Below are positions 9,861 through 19,542 of a stretch of DNA of 64,000 nt, piece by piece. The notes under the pieces are model-generated. The model did no database searches. It was not told where the DNA came from and was given only the letters and a program-made list of their open reading frames with translations. The first letter of the stretch is position 1. Each line of letters starts with the position of its first letter. The stretch covers positions 806,001 through 870,000 of the forward strand of contig CAWHCD010000004.1 in NCBI GenBank assembly GCA_963828015.1, written 5' to 3'. A program made the translations under genes and the position numbers. The DNA is from CAVPUA01 sp963828015 (GTDB taxonomy: Bacteria > Actinomycetota > Actinomycetes > Mycobacteriales > Jatrophihabitantaceae).

Positions 9861-10170
9861 GTGCGCCTCCCAACTCCTGCGGGGCCGTCACGGCAGCCCG
9901 CATCCGATCGTAGTTGCCTGGCGATCAGGTCCATCTCAACGCCGGATCGAAGCAAATATGGGGCCAACAGTTGCCTGATAGGGCGTGCACTGCTCTAAGC
10001 TGGTGCCGGTTGCACTAACAACAGCGCAAGCGCCCACTCTGACGCCCAAGCTGTGACCGGTTGTCTCACGCCTCTCCGGGCAAATCAGTTCCGGGTAGTG
10101 GTCGTACTCCCGGAAGTGACCGATGACAGGACGCAGCACGGTGCGGCGCCTGCTCAGCAAGGAGAACGGT
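9861..10170. other. 310-bp intergenic region upstream of the cold-shock gene
   Basis: It holds no convincing gene. A weak promoter-like pair, TTGCCT (9971) and TCTAAG (9994), has a 17-base spacer and would give an mRNA leader of about 165 bases before the cold-shock gene, in keeping with the long leaders of cspA-type genes. The leader itself shows no hairpin I can support strongly. Confidence 0.35.
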
Positions 10171-10377
10171 ATGGCAACGCAGGGCACAGTTAAGTGGTTC
10201 AACAGCGAGAAGGGCTTCGGCTTCATCTCCCCGGACGGTGGCGGCGCGGACGTGTTCGTCCACTTCTCGGCCATCCAGGCTGACGGTTACCGCAGCCTCG
10301 ACGAGAACCAGCGCGTCGAGTTCGACGTGGCGCAGGGCCAGAAGGGCCCGCAGGCGGAGAACGTCCGCCCGGTCTGA
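10171..10377 (+). CDS. Cold-shock protein, CspA family
   Basis: 68 residues, the normal size of a single cold-shock domain. Both RNA-binding motifs are present: RNP1 KGFGFI and RNP2 VFVHF, following GTVKWFN at the N-terminus. It starts at ATG 10171, six bases after AAGGAG. It binds single-stranded nucleic acid and acts as an RNA chaperone in the cytoplasm. It is monocistronic, closed by the hairpin at 10394-10431. The upstream in-frame codons back to 10123 have no ribosome site and are not included. Confidence 0.95.
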   Translation: MATQGTVKWFNSEKGFGFISPDGGGADVFVHFSAIQADGYRSLDENQRVEFDVAQGQKGPQAENVRPV

Positions 10378-10393
10378 TTTCAGACTCTTCATT

Positions 10394-10431
10394 CGTTGGG
10401 CCCGGCCGATTCGGCCGGGCCCAACGTTTTT
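10394..10431 (+). terminator. Intrinsic terminator of the cold-shock gene
   Basis: A perfect 16-bp GC-rich inverted repeat (10394-10409 and 10411-10426) is followed directly by five T residues. It begins 16 bases after the cspA stop and lies between it and the convergent regulator gene. Confidence 0.9.
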
Positions 10432-10444
10432 CTAATACCTGTTC

Positions 10445-11479
10445 CTAGCGATGGGCCCGGGCCACGGGCTTGGGCGGGGCGAGCCGGTTGCCGTCCAGCA
10501 GCGCGCCGGCCTGCTTGATCCGCCGCAGCACCGGCAGCACCTCGACCTGTTGAATGCCTTCGATCGCGCCGATCTTCTCGGTCACGTAGCGGTACAGCTC
10601 GTCCATGTCGCGGCAGACCACCGATGCGAGCAGGTTGACCCGTCCGGTGACCGCCGCCGCGTAGGGCACCTCGCGGTGCGCCGCGATCGCCTCGCCCGCC
10701 CCGGCCAGGTGGGCCGCGGCGACCGTGAGCCAGAGCGAGGCCGTGGCGCCGAATCCGAGGGCCTCGGCGGCGACGTCGACGTCGAGGTAGACCGTGCGCG
10801 AGGCCAGCAGGGCGGCCAGCCGGCGGGCGACCCGATTCTCGCTCCACCCGCTCGCGGTGGCCAAGCGGGCGTAGCTGGCCCGACCGTCCTGGGCGAGTAG
10901 GTCGAGCAGCGGCTGGTCGGCCGGAGTGAGTGGCAGCGCCTCCCCGTCTGGATGTGGGGCCACGTCCAGACGGCGTTGCTGCTCGTCGTCGAGCTGGTCG
11001 TCCGGGCTGATCCAGTCATCGGCCGCGCCGCCGCGAAACTGGTGCAGCGTCGCGTGCGCGGTCATCGACAACACCTGGCTGGTGCCGGGCAGCCGCGACA
11101 GCAACAGCTCGTCGCTCTCCGCGCGCGAGACCGAACGGATCAGGCAGGTCAGCTCGGCGCCGCCCGCGCTCACCATCACCCACCCGACGTCACTGCGGTT
11201 GGCCAAGGCCTGGGCCAGGGCCACGGTCGCGTCCGGGCGACACTGCAGGCGCACGGTCCACAGGGTCTGGCCCAGCCGACGCGGATCGACCAGGGCGATG
11301 ACGCGCAGTACCCCGTCGGCGCGCAGCCGCCGATAGCGACGGGCCACGGTCTGTTCGGAGGTGCCGACGGCGGCCGCGATCCGGCTGAACGAGGCGCGCG
11401 GATCCAGTTGTAATGCATGGATGATCTGTCGATCCATGCGATCGACAGTGGCGGAATCCAGCGAATCAGCAACAGTCAC
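10445..11479 (-). CDS. Lrp/AsnC-family transcriptional regulator with two Lrp modules
   Basis: 344 residues, about twice the length of a standard Lrp protein. The N-terminal module has the AsnC-type helix-turn-helix (DRQIIHALQLDPRASFSRIAAAVGTSEQTVARRYRRL) and its RAM-like beta-alpha domain. The second half repeats this plan from about residue 185 (LLDLLAQDGRASYARLATASGWSENRVARRL). The RAM domain normally binds amino acids and mediates oligomerisation. It starts at GTG 11479 and diverges from the MFS exporter across 66 bases, so local control of that exporter is likely. The ligand is unknown. Confidence 0.88.
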   Translation of the reverse strand: MTVADSLDSATVDRMDRQIIHALQLDPRASFSRIAAAVGTSEQTVARRYRRLRADGVLRVIALVDPRRLGQTLWTVRLQCRPDATVALAQALANRSDVGWVMVSAGGAELTCLIRSVSRAESDELLLSRLPGTSQVLSMTAHATLHQFRGGAADDWISPDDQLDDEQQRRLDVAPHPDGEALPLTPADQPLLDLLAQDGRASYARLATASGWSENRVARRLAALLASRTVYLDVDVAAEALGFGATASLWLTVAAAHLAGAGEAIAAHREVPYAAAVTGRVNLLASVVCRDMDELYRYVTEKIGAIEGIQQVEVLPVLRRIKQAGALLDGNRLAPPKPVARAHR

Positions 11480-11545
11480 GTAAGAAAACTACATCGATCG
11501 CCATGGGGCTAGACCCTTGTCAGACCCCGGCGGCAAGGTAGGCGC

Positions 11546-13069
11546 ATGCGCAAATGGCTGCCCCTCATCGCCGTCTGTCTCGGCACCTTCATGCTGCTGA
11601 TCGATGTCACGATCGTGAACGTCGCCCTGCCCGACATGGCCAAGAGCCTGAACACGTCCTTCGCCGCCATGCAGTGGGTCATCGACGGCTACGCCCTGGC
11701 CCTGGCCGCGTTGCTGCTCGGGGCCGGGTCGATCGCCGACCTGACCGGGCACCGGCGCTTCTACGTCGGCGGGCTGGTCCTGTTCGCGGCGTCCTCCTTC
11801 GTGTGTGGCATCGCGCCGAACGCCGGGGTGCTCATCGCCGCCCGGCTCGTGCAGGGGGTCGGCGCCGCGGCCATGCTCGCGACGACGTTCGCCTTGCTCA
11901 ACAGCTCCTACACCGGGCGTGATCGCGGCACGGCCTACGGCATGTGGGGAGCCGTGGCCGGTGCGTCGGCGGCGGTGGGTCCGATCATCGGCGGCGTGCT
12001 CACCGAGGCGATCAGCTGGCGCTGGATCTTCTTCGTCAACCTGCCGGTCAGCCTGGTTGCGATCGTCATGTGCCTGTGGGTGTTCAGCGACGCGGATCAC
12101 ATCTCCACCAACGCCCGGGTCGACGTCCCCGGAATTGCCAGCTTCACCGCGGCCGCGGCGCTGATCACCTTCGGCCTCATCCGGGCCGGCGAACACGGCT
12201 GGGTCAGCGCTGCCACCCTGGGCCCACTGCTGGGGGGCGCCGTAGTCCTCGCCGTGTTCGTCGGGATCGAGCTGCGCTCGGATCATTCGATGCTCGACAT
12301 GGCGCTGCTGCGCAACCGGTCCTTCGTCGGCATCCTGATCGCCGGCCTCTCGCTGAACTTCGCCGCCTTCGCCTACCTGACCTACACCTCGATCTGGTTG
12401 CAGTCGGTGCTGCACTACTCCCCGATCCAGGCCGGGCTGACCAGCCTGCCCCTCTCGCTCGGGGCCTTCGTCACCTCGGCGTCCATCGGCCGGTTCCTGC
12501 ACAAGAGCGCACCCGGCCCGATCATCGGCGGCGGCATGCTGTTGATCAGCCTCGGCGCCTTCATCAGCCTGGCGCTGGTGCACGGCGCGGCCAGCTGGCC
12601 GGCCCTGGTTCCGGGCTACCTCGCGGTCGGCATCGGCGTCGGTCTGGCCATGCCGACGCTGTCCTCGGCGGGCATGGCCGCCGTCCCGGTGCAGCGCGGC
12701 GGAATGGCCGCCGGTGCCGTCAACACCGCCCGACAGCTGGGCTACGCGTTCGGCATTGCCCTGCTGGGCAGCGTCTTCGCCGCGCGGGCCCGCTCGAGCT
12801 TCGAGAACCACGCCTCGGACCGGGCGGCCGAGCTGGCCCGTGAGCTGGCGGGGGGACAGGCGCCCGTCGTGCTGGCCAAGGCCCCACCCGCGCAGCGCGC
12901 CGAGCTCGACCACTGGCTGCACGTCGCGTCCATCGCCGGTCTGCAGGGCACCTTCATCGTCGCCGGCCTGGCCGCCCTGGCCGCCGCAGGTGCCGTCTTC
13001 TATCTCGTCCGGCCGGCTCGGGTGGTCGAGGCGGGTCGGCCGGCCGCGGCGCCGGTGGCGAGTCACTGA
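11546..13069 (+). CDS. MFS multidrug-type exporter, DHA2 (EmrB/QacA) family
   Basis: 507 residues with about 14 predicted membrane helices, the DHA2 layout. Visible signatures are LIDVTIVNVALPDM in helix 1 (family motif D), SIADLTGHRR in loop 2-3 (motif A), and SAAVGPIIGGVL with WRWIFFVNLP (motif C of antiporters). It starts at ATG 11546 after AAGGTAGG. The family exports drugs, dyes or metabolites using the proton gradient; the substrate cannot be read from sequence. It is divergent from a double-module Lrp regulator, its probable controller. Confidence 0.9.
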   Translation: MRKWLPLIAVCLGTFMLLIDVTIVNVALPDMAKSLNTSFAAMQWVIDGYALALAALLLGAGSIADLTGHRRFYVGGLVLFAASSFVCGIAPNAGVLIAARLVQGVGAAAMLATTFALLNSSYTGRDRGTAYGMWGAVAGASAAVGPIIGGVLTEAISWRWIFFVNLPVSLVAIVMCLWVFSDADHISTNARVDVPGIASFTAAAALITFGLIRAGEHGWVSAATLGPLLGGAVVLAVFVGIELRSDHSMLDMALLRNRSFVGILIAGLSLNFAAFAYLTYTSIWLQSVLHYSPIQAGLTSLPLSLGAFVTSASIGRFLHKSAPGPIIGGGMLLISLGAFISLALVHGAASWPALVPGYLAVGIGVGLAMPTLSSAGMAAVPVQRGGMAAGAVNTARQLGYAFGIALLGSVFAARARSSFENHASDRAAELARELAGGQAPVVLAKAPPAQRAELDHWLHVASIAGLQGTFIVAGLAALAAAGAVFYLVRPARVVEAGRPAAAPVASH

Positions 13070-13110
13070 CCGTCGAGCCGGTGGCGTTTTCATGGGGAGT
13101 GCCCACCGCT

Positions 13111-13147
13111 TACACTCGCTAGGAACAGCTCGTGAAGCCGTTCACAA
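13111..13147 (+). promoter_or_regulatory. Candidate Rex operator and -10 element in front of the reductase-nuo operon
   Basis: TCGTGAAGCCGTTCACAA at 13130-13147 matches the Rex box consensus TTGTGAA-N4-TTCACAA at 13 of 14 defined positions. A -10-like TACACT lies at 13111-13116, so a start near 13123 would place the operator just downstream of it, a repressing position. Rex senses NADH/NAD+ and controls nuo and cyd genes in Streptomyces. The -35 is poor. The Rex gene itself is not in the window. Confidence 0.7.
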
Positions 13148-13205
13148 AGTTTCCCCGGCGAGCCTGACCCACGGCGAAGTCGGACGTGAGCCGGATGGGG
13201 GGCCG

Positions 13206-14535
13206 ATGACCGCGACACTGGACGGGGCGTCCGCACCCCACTCGCAGCCCGTCGACGAGACCCACTACGACGCCGACGTGATCGTGGTCGGCAGCTGGCC
13301 CCTCCGGCAGCAGCGCCGCCTACTGGCTGGCCGGGGCCGGGCTCGACGTCCTCCTGCTGGAGAAGACCAGCTTCCCGCGCGAGAAGGTCTGCGGCGACGG
13401 GCTGACTCCGCGCGGCACCCGCGCCCTGATCGACATGGGCATCGACGTCAGTGAAGACGCCGGCTGGCTGCACAACCGCGGCCTGCGGGTCATCGGCGGC
13501 GGCCAGCGCCTTCACCTGGACTGGCCCGAGCTCACCAACTTCCCGTCCTACGGCCTCGTCCGGCCCCGGGCCGACCTCGACGCGATGCTGGCCAACCAGG
13601 CCGTCAAGGCCGGCGCCCGCCTGCACGAGAACACCACCGTCGGCGAGCCGATCCTCGACTCGGCCGGCGACGTGCGCGGCGTGCACGCCACGACCGGCCC
13701 GGACAAGATGCCGGTCACCTACCGGGCGCCGCTGGTGCTCAGCTGCGACGGGGTCAGCGGCAAACTGGCCCAGCGGCTGGGCCTGCACCGCAACGACAAG
13801 CGCCCGATGGGCGTCGCGGTGCGCCGCTACTACGAGAGCCCGCGCACCCACGACGACTATCTGGAGAGCTGGCTGGAGTTGTGGGACGGCCCGCCCGGCG
13901 CGGACGGGGCCAACCTGCTGCCCGGGTACGGCTGGATCTTCGGGATGGGCGACGGCACGGTCAACGTCGGCCTGGGTGTGCTCAACTCCAGCGCCGGGTT
14001 CCAGAAGACCGACTACCGCCAACTGCTGACCCGCTGGCTCGACAACACGCCCGAGGAGTGGGGGCTGCGCGAAGAGAACGCCACCTGCCCCACCCGCGGT
14101 GCCGGCCTGCCGATGGGCTTCAACCGCACCCCGCACTACGCCAAGGGCGTGCTACTCGTTGGCGATTCCGGTGGCTCGGTCAATCCGTTCAACGGCGAAG
14201 GCATCCCCTACGCGATGGAGTCGGGCAAGTTCGCGGCCGAGGCCGTGATCCAGGCGCTCGGCCGCCCGGCCGGCCGCCAGCGGGAGCGGGCCCTGCAGGC
14301 CTACCCGGAGCGGATGGCGCAGGAATGGGGCGCGTACTACCGCCTGGGCGGCGTCTTCGTGAAGCTGATCGGCAATCCGGCCGTGATGCGGGCTTGCACC
14401 CGGCATGGGCTCTCGCACCCGGCCCTGATGCGTTTCGTACTCAAGCTGCTCGCCAACCTCTCCGATCCCCATGACGGCGATGTCTCGGATCGGGTCATCA
14501 CCGCATTGACGAAGATCACTCCGGCCGTTCGTTAG
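13206..14535 (+). CDS. Geranylgeranyl-reductase-family FAD oxidoreductase (menaquinone side-chain reductase-like); one frameshift
   Basis: After correction this is a 442-residue flavoprotein. The dinucleotide-binding motif reads VIVVGAGPSGSSAA if the extra A at 13293 is removed; as given, GGCAGCTGG breaks the frame inside this motif. Downstream are EKTSFPREKVCGDGLTPRG, VGDSGGSVNPFNGEGIPYAMESG (the family's second FAD motif) and a C-terminal helical part. The start is ATG 13206 after GGGGGG. This family saturates isoprenoid chains; the actinobacterial member beside nuo is usually assigned to partial hydrogenation of menaquinone (MenJ-like). It lies 73 bases upstream of nuoA and, with the polyprenyl synthase at the operon's far end, brackets complex I with quinone-tail enzymes. 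A single-base error is more likely than a true null allele. Confidence 0.85.
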
Positions 14536-14608
14536 GCATGCCTCACCTCTGAGCCTTACCCGCCCACCAACTAGCCTGCTTTCGACACCAGAGAAAGGAA
14601 CGCATCCG

Positions 14609-14971
14609 TTGCTCGCGCCCTATCTGCCGATCGTGTTGCTGTTCCTCCTGGCGTTGGCCTTCGCCGGTTTTTCAGTGGGTATTGCGCCGTTTACCGGGCC
14701 AAAGCGTTTCAACCGGGCCAAGCTCGACTTCTATGAATGCGGCATCGAGCCCACGCCGCAGCCGGTGGGGCCCAACCGCTTCCCGATCAAGTACTTCCTG
14801 ACGGCGATGCTGTTCATCGTCTTCGACATCGAAATCATCTTCGTGTATCCGTTCGCGGTCGCGAACAACCAGCTCGGGCTCTTCGGCCTGGTCGAGATGA
14901 TCATGTTCATCCTCACGGTGTTCGTCGCGTACGCCTACGTCTGGCGTCGCGGCGGACTGGATTGGGACTGA
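14609..14971 (+). CDS. nuoA: NADH-quinone oxidoreductase subunit A
   Basis: 120 residues with three membrane helices. The conserved loop [10 protein letters not shown] and the [19 protein letters not shown] segment identify NuoA (ND3). The Cys loop lies near the quinone cavity and the acidic helix takes part in proton coupling. It starts at TTG 14609, about 9 bases after AGAAAGGA. It is the first nuo gene, and nuoB starts 1 base after its stop. Confidence 0.96.
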   Translation: MLAPYLPIVLLFLLALAFAGFSVGIAPFTGPKRFNRAKLDFYECGIEPTPQPVGPNRFPIKYFLTAMLFIVFDIEIIFVYPFAVANNQLGLFGLVEMIMFILTVFVAYAYVWRRGGLDWD

Positions 14972-14972
14972 G

Positions 14973-15512
14973 ATGGGTCTAGAAGAGAAGCTGCCCGACG
15001 GCGTCCTGCTGGCGTCGGTGGAAAAGCTCGTCAACTGGACGCGCAAGTCCTCGCTGTGGCCGGCCACGTTCGGCCTGGCCTGCTGCGCCATCGAGATGAT
15101 GACCTTCGGCGCGCCGCGCTTCGACTCCGCCCGCTTCGGCATGGAGGTTTTCCGCCCGTCCCCGCGCCAGGCCGACCTGATGATCGTCGCCGGTCGGGTC
15201 AGCCAGAAGATGGCGCCCGTGCTGCGCCAGATCTATGACCAGATGCCCGAGCCCAAGTGGGTCATCGCGATGGGCGTCTGCGCGAGCTCCGGCGGCATGT
15301 TCAACAACTACGCCATCGTGCAGGGTGTCGACCACGTCGTCCCGGTCGACATGTACCTGCCCGGGTGTCCGCCGCGTCCCGAGATGCTGATCGACGCGGT
15401 GCTCAAGCTGCACCACAAGATCATGAACGAGCCGCTCGGCCCGAAGCGGGCGGCCAAGCTCGAGGACGCGCGCGTCGAACTGATCCCGTCCAGTCAGCGG
15501 TTTGCCCGATGA
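14973..15512 (+). CDS. nuoB: NADH-quinone oxidoreductase subunit B
   Basis: 179 residues. It carries the N2 [4Fe-4S] ligands: Cys37-Cys38 in [10 protein letters not shown], the Cys of [13 protein letters not shown], and the Cys of PGCPPRPE. N2 passes electrons to quinone at the junction of the peripheral and membrane arms. It starts at ATG 14973, and its stop overlaps nuoC by ATGA. Confidence 0.97.
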   Translation: MGLEEKLPDGVLLASVEKLVNWTRKSSLWPATFGLACCAIEMMTFGAPRFDSARFGMEVFRPSPRQADLMIVAGRVSQKMAPVLRQIYDQMPEPKWVIAMGVCASSGGMFNNYAIVQGVDHVVPVDMYLPGCPPRPEMLIDAVLKLHHKIMNEPLGPKRAAKLEDARVELIPSSQRFAR

Positions 15513-16192
15513 CGGTCGAGCCGACGGCCTCACCGGTCGACCCCGAAGATGCGGTGGGCGTCGAGCACCGCGGGATGTTCGGCGTGCCCGGCACCGGCGA
15601 CACCTCGGGCTTCGGCGGGCTGGTCACCGAACCATGGGTGCCGCCACAGGCCAGCCGTCCGTACGGCAGCTACTTCGACGATGTCGTCGACGCCTTCTTC
15701 GCCGCCTACCCGGAGGCCACGGCCGCGCTCACCTCGATCGTGATCGATCGCGACGAGTTGACCCTGCACATCGAGAAGTCGCACATCGCCCGGGTGGCCA
15801 AGGTCTTTCGGGACGACCCGTCGCTGCGCTTCGAGTTGCTCTCCAGCGTCTCCGGTGTCGACTACCTCAATCACGAGCAGCGCTTGCACGCCGTCTATCA
15901 CCTCACGTCGATGACCTACCGCTACCGCATCCGCCTCGAGGTCGCGACCAGCGTCGAAGACCCGCACATCCCTTCCGTGGTCGCGATCTACCCGACCGCG
16001 GACTGGCAGGAGCGCGAGGCCTACGACATGTTCGGGATCATCTTCGACGGCCACCCGTCGCTGACCCGGATCCTGATGCCCGACGACTGGGACGGCTTCC
16101 CGCAGCGCAAGGACTACCCGTTGGGCGGCATCCCGGTGGAATACAAGGGCGCCAGCATTCCGCCACCGGATGAAAGGCGGGCCTACCGGTAA
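15509..16192 (+). CDS. nuoC: NADH-quinone oxidoreductase subunit C
   Basis: 227 residues. The ND9 (30-kDa) signature [40 protein letters not shown] lies near the C-terminus. The N-terminal 45 residues ([18 protein letters not shown]) are the extension typical of actinobacterial NuoC. It is separate from NuoD, unlike in E. coli. ATG 15509 overlaps the nuoB stop, and its own stop shares one base with the nuoD start. Confidence 0.96.
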   Translation: MTVEPTASPVDPEDAVGVEHRGMFGVPGTGDTSGFGGLVTEPWVPPQASRPYGSYFDDVVDAFFAAYPEATAALTSIVIDRDELTLHIEKSHIARVAKVFRDDPSLRFELLSSVSGVDYLNHEQRLHAVYHLTSMTYRYRIRLEVATSVEDPHIPSVVAIYPTADWQEREAYDMFGIIFDGHPSLTRILMPDDWDGFPQRKDYPLGGIPVEYKGASIPPPDERRAYR

Positions 16193-17514
16193 TGGCCACA
16201 GGAAAGAAGACCTACAGCCCGTCGCGGCCGACCACCGAAGGCCGCGTCTACACCGTCACCGGTGGTGACTGGGACACCGTCATCGGCGGCGACCCGATCG
16301 CCGATGAACGCATCGTGCTCAACATGGGCCCGCAGCATCCCTCCACGCACGGCGTGCTGCGCCTGGTGCTCGAGCTCGAGGGCGAGACCGTCACCGACTG
16401 CCGGCCGGTCATCGGCTATCTGCACACCGGCATCGAGAAGAACGTCGAGTTCCGGACCTGGACGCAGGCGGTCACGTTCCTGACCCGGGCCGACTACGTC
16501 GCGCCGTTCTCCAACGAGGCCGTCTACTGCCTCGGCGTCGAGAAGCTGCTCGGCATCGAGGTGCCCGACCGCGCGCAGTTGATCCGGGTGCTCATGCTCG
16601 AGATGAACCGGGTCAGCTCGCACTGGGTGTGGCTGGCCACCGGCGGCATGGAACTGGGCGCGTTGACGGCCATGACCAACGGCTTCCGGGCCCGCGAGCG
16701 CTGCCTGGACATGTTCGAGCTGATCACCGGCCTGCGCATGAACCACGCCTACATCCGGCCCGGAGGCGTCGCCCAGGACCTGCCCGAGGACGCGATCCCC
16801 AAGCTGCGCGACTGGCTGGTCGAGCAGCGCAAGGAGCTGGCCGGCCTGGACAAGCTGCTGCGCAACCAGCCGATCTGGATCCAGCGCCTGAAGAACGTCG
16901 GCTGGATCGGCGTCGAGGGCTGCATCGCACTCGGCGTCACCGGCCCGATCCTGCGTTCGGCCGGGCTGCCCTGGGATCTGCGCAAGACCGAGCCGTACCT
17001 GGGCTATGAGACGTTCGACTTCGAGGTGCCCACCGATGACCGCGGTGACTGCTGGTCGCGGTTCGTGGTCAAGGTGGCCGAGATGTGGGAGTCGCTCAAG
17101 ATCGTCGAGCAGGTGCTCGACCGGATCGAGCCCGGCCCGACGATGGTCGACGATCCCAAGATCGGCTGGCCGGCCAAGCTCTCGATCGGACCGGATGGCA
17201 TGGGCAACTCGCTGGCCCACGTGCAGAAGATCATGAACACCTCGATGGAATCGCTGATCCACCACTTCAAGCTGGTCACCGAGGGCTTCCGGGTGCCGGC
17301 CGGGCAGGTCTACACCGCGATCGAATCTCCCAAGGGCGAGTTGGGCGCGCACATCGTCAGTGACGGCGGCACCCGCCCGTTCCGGGTCCACCTGCGCGAG
17401 CCCAGCTTCATCAACCTGCAGTCCACGGCCGCGTTGTCGATCGGCGGTCTGGTCGCCGACGTCATCGCCGCGGTGGCCTCGATCGACCCGGTCATGGGGG
17501 GAGTGGATCGATGA
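16192..17514 (+). CDS. nuoD: NADH-quinone oxidoreductase subunit D
   Basis: 440 residues of the 49-kDa subunit, which forms the quinone-binding pocket with NuoB. The motif [14 protein letters not shown] contains the His-Pro-Ser-Thr-His segment of the quinone site; [34 protein letters not shown] and [13 protein letters not shown] are family landmarks. It starts at ATG 16192, and its stop overlaps nuoE (ATGA). Confidence 0.97.
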   Translation: MATGKKTYSPSRPTTEGRVYTVTGGDWDTVIGGDPIADERIVLNMGPQHPSTHGVLRLVLELEGETVTDCRPVIGYLHTGIEKNVEFRTWTQAVTFLTRADYVAPFSNEAVYCLGVEKLLGIEVPDRAQLIRVLMLEMNRVSSHWVWLATGGMELGALTAMTNGFRARERCLDMFELITGLRMNHAYIRPGGVAQDLPEDAIPKLRDWLVEQRKELAGLDKLLRNQPIWIQRLKNVGWIGVEGCIALGVTGPILRSAGLPWDLRKTEPYLGYETFDFEVPTDDRGDCWSRFVVKVAEMWESLKIVEQVLDRIEPGPTMVDDPKIGWPAKLSIGPDGMGNSLAHVQKIMNTSMESLIHHFKLVTEGFRVPAGQVYTAIESPKGELGAHIVSDGGTRPFRVHLREPSFINLQSTAALSIGGLVADVIAAVASIDPVMGGVDR

Positions 17515-18275
17515 CGGCTTCGATGTCCGAGCCGGTCGGCGCACGTCCGGACAACTTCCGCACCACCGTTGTCGCGCTCGACCGCGCGGGTGACCCGTCG
17601 GTCTTCTCCGCCGCGGTGCGGGCCGACGCCGAGGCGATCATCGCCCGCTACCCGGCCGGTCAGGCCCGCTCGGCCCTGCTGCCGATGCTGCACCTGGTGC
17701 AGTCCGAACAGGGCTACATCACCCCCGACGGCATCGCCTTCTGCGCCGACGTCATCGGGATTACCAAGGCGCAGGTCGCCGCGGTCTCGACCTTCTACAC
17801 GATGTACAAGCGCAAGCCGACCGGCGAATATCTGGTCAGCGTCTGCACGAACACGCTGTGCGGTGTGCTCGGCGGCGACGAGATCTACAAGCAGCTCTCC
17901 GAACTGCTCGGGGTCGGCATGAACGAGACGACCGCCGACGGCACGATCACCCTCGAACACGCCGAATGCCTGGCCGCGTGCGACTACGCCCCAGTGGTCA
18001 CGGTCAACTACGAGTTCTTCGACAACCAGACGACCGAATCGGCCAGCGCGCTGGTCGGCCAACTGCAGGAGGGTCAGCGCCCGCTGCCCTCGCGCGGTGC
18101 CCCGCTGTGTTCCTTCAAGGAGATCGAACGCCAGATCGCCGGCTTCTTCGACGAGCAGACGCTCGCCCCGGAAGCCGACAGCAGCGGCCTGCCGACCAAC
18201 ATCGGCGTTCGGCTCGCGCACGAACGTGGCGACACCGCACCGGCCTACCCGGCCGAGAAGGGCTCAGGTGCCTGA
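17511..18275 (+). CDS. nuoE: NADH-quinone oxidoreductase subunit E
   Basis: 254 residues, longer than the usual 160-180 because of a C-terminal tail of about 70 residues after the thioredoxin-like domain. The [2Fe-2S] ligands of cluster N1a are seen as VCTNTLCG and ECLAACD. The tail ([13 protein letters not shown]...) resembles that of other actinobacterial NuoE proteins. ATG 17511 overlaps the nuoD stop; ATG 17523 is another possible start. Confidence 0.95.
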   Translation: MTASMSEPVGARPDNFRTTVVALDRAGDPSVFSAAVRADAEAIIARYPAGQARSALLPMLHLVQSEQGYITPDGIAFCADVIGITKAQVAAVSTFYTMYKRKPTGEYLVSVCTNTLCGVLGGDEIYKQLSELLGVGMNETTADGTITLEHAECLAACDYAPVVTVNYEFFDNQTTESASALVGQLQEGQRPLPSRGAPLCSFKEIERQIAGFFDEQTLAPEADSSGLPTNIGVRLAHERGDTAPAYPAEKGSGA

Positions 18276-19542
18276 CGTGCTGACCCCCGTCCTGACCAAG
18301 CGCTTCGGCACCGACCAACCGTGGAAGATCGAGAACTATGAGCGGCTCGAGGGCTATGCCGGCCTGCGCAAGGCGCTCACGCTGACCCCGGACACGATCA
18401 TCGCCGAGGTCGCCGACTCCAACCTGCGCGGCCGCGGTGGCGCCGGGTTCCCGACCGGCATGAAGTGGAAGTTCATCCCGCAGGACAACCCCAAGCCCAA
18501 GTACGTCGTGGTCAACGCCGACGAGGGCGAGCCGGGTACCTGCCGCGATCTGCCGATCATGATGAACGACCCGCACTCGATGATCGAGGGCATCATCATC
18601 GCCTGCTACGCCGTGCGGGCCGAGCACGCATTCGTCTATATCCGCGGCGAGGCGATCCACGCGATCCGCCGGGTCACCGCGGCGGTTCGCGAGGCCGAGG
18701 CCAAGGGCTACCTGGGCGCCAACATCCTGGGCTCGGGCTTCAACTGCAAGATCACCGTGCACGGCGGCGCCGGCGCCTACATCTGTGGCGAAGAGACGGC
18801 GTTGCTCGACTCGCTCGAGGGCCGTCGCGGCCAGCCGCGACTCAAGCCGCCCTTCCCGGCCACCAACGGCGTGTACGACTGCCCGACCGTGGTCAACAAC
18901 GTCGGCACCTTGGCCAGCGTCCCGTACATCGTGCTGGGCGGGGCCGACTGGTACAAGGCGCTCGGGCCCGCGGGCTCGCCCGGAACCTCGATCTATTCAC
19001 TGTCCGGGCGGGTCAAGAGCCCGGGCCAGTACGAGGCGCCGATGGGCACCACCCTGCGCGAGCTGATCGAGTTGGCCGGGGGCATGAGCCGGGGCAAGGA
19101 GCTGAAGTTCTGGACGCCCGGCGGCGCCTCCTGCCCGCTGCTCACCGCCGAGCACCTCGACCTGCCACTGGACTTCGACTCGGTCGTCGAGGCCGGCTCG
19201 ATGAACGGCACGTCGGCGGTCATGATCTTCGATGAGGACGACAACATCGTCCATGCGGTCAAGAAGTGGACCGAGTTCTACGAACACGAGTCCTGCGGCA
19301 AGTGCACGCCCTGCCGCGAGGGCAACTACTGGACCGCGCAGATTCTGGAGCGGCTGCTCGAGGGCCACGGCACCGAAGAGGACCTCGACACCCTGCTCGA
19401 CATCTGCGACAACATCCTCGGCCGCTCGTTCTGCGCGCTCGGTGATGGCGCCACCAGTTGCATCTCCTCCTCGCTGAAGTACTTCCGCGACGACTACCTC
19501 GCGCTGATCAACAAGCCCGCGCTGGCAGGAGTTCCGGCATGA
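18268..19542 (+). CDS. nuoF: NADH-quinone oxidoreductase subunit F (NADH- and FMN-binding)
   Basis: 424 residues. It carries the NADH site [10 protein letters not shown], the FMN site [20 protein letters not shown], and the N3 [4Fe-4S] ligands [12 protein letters not shown] plus a later Cys in SFCALGDGA. This is the electron entry point of complex I. GTG 18268 overlaps the nuoE stop by 8 bases; GTG 18277 is an alternative start. Confidence 0.96.
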   Translation: MPDVLTPVLTKRFGTDQPWKIENYERLEGYAGLRKALTLTPDTIIAEVADSNLRGRGGAGFPTGMKWKFIPQDNPKPKYVVVNADEGEPGTCRDLPIMMNDPHSMIEGIIIACYAVRAEHAFVYIRGEAIHAIRRVTAAVREAEAKGYLGANILGSGFNCKITVHGGAGAYICGEETALLDSLEGRRGQPRLKPPFPATNGVYDCPTVVNNVGTLASVPYIVLGGADWYKALGPAGSPGTSIYSLSGRVKSPGQYEAPMGTTLRELIELAGGMSRGKELKFWTPGGASCPLLTAEHLDLPLDFDSVVEAGSMNGTSAVMIFDEDDNIVHAVKKWTEFYEHESCGKCTPCREGNYWTAQILERLLEGHGTEEDLDTLLDICDNILGRSFCALGDGATSCISSSLKYFRDDYLALINKPALAGVPA

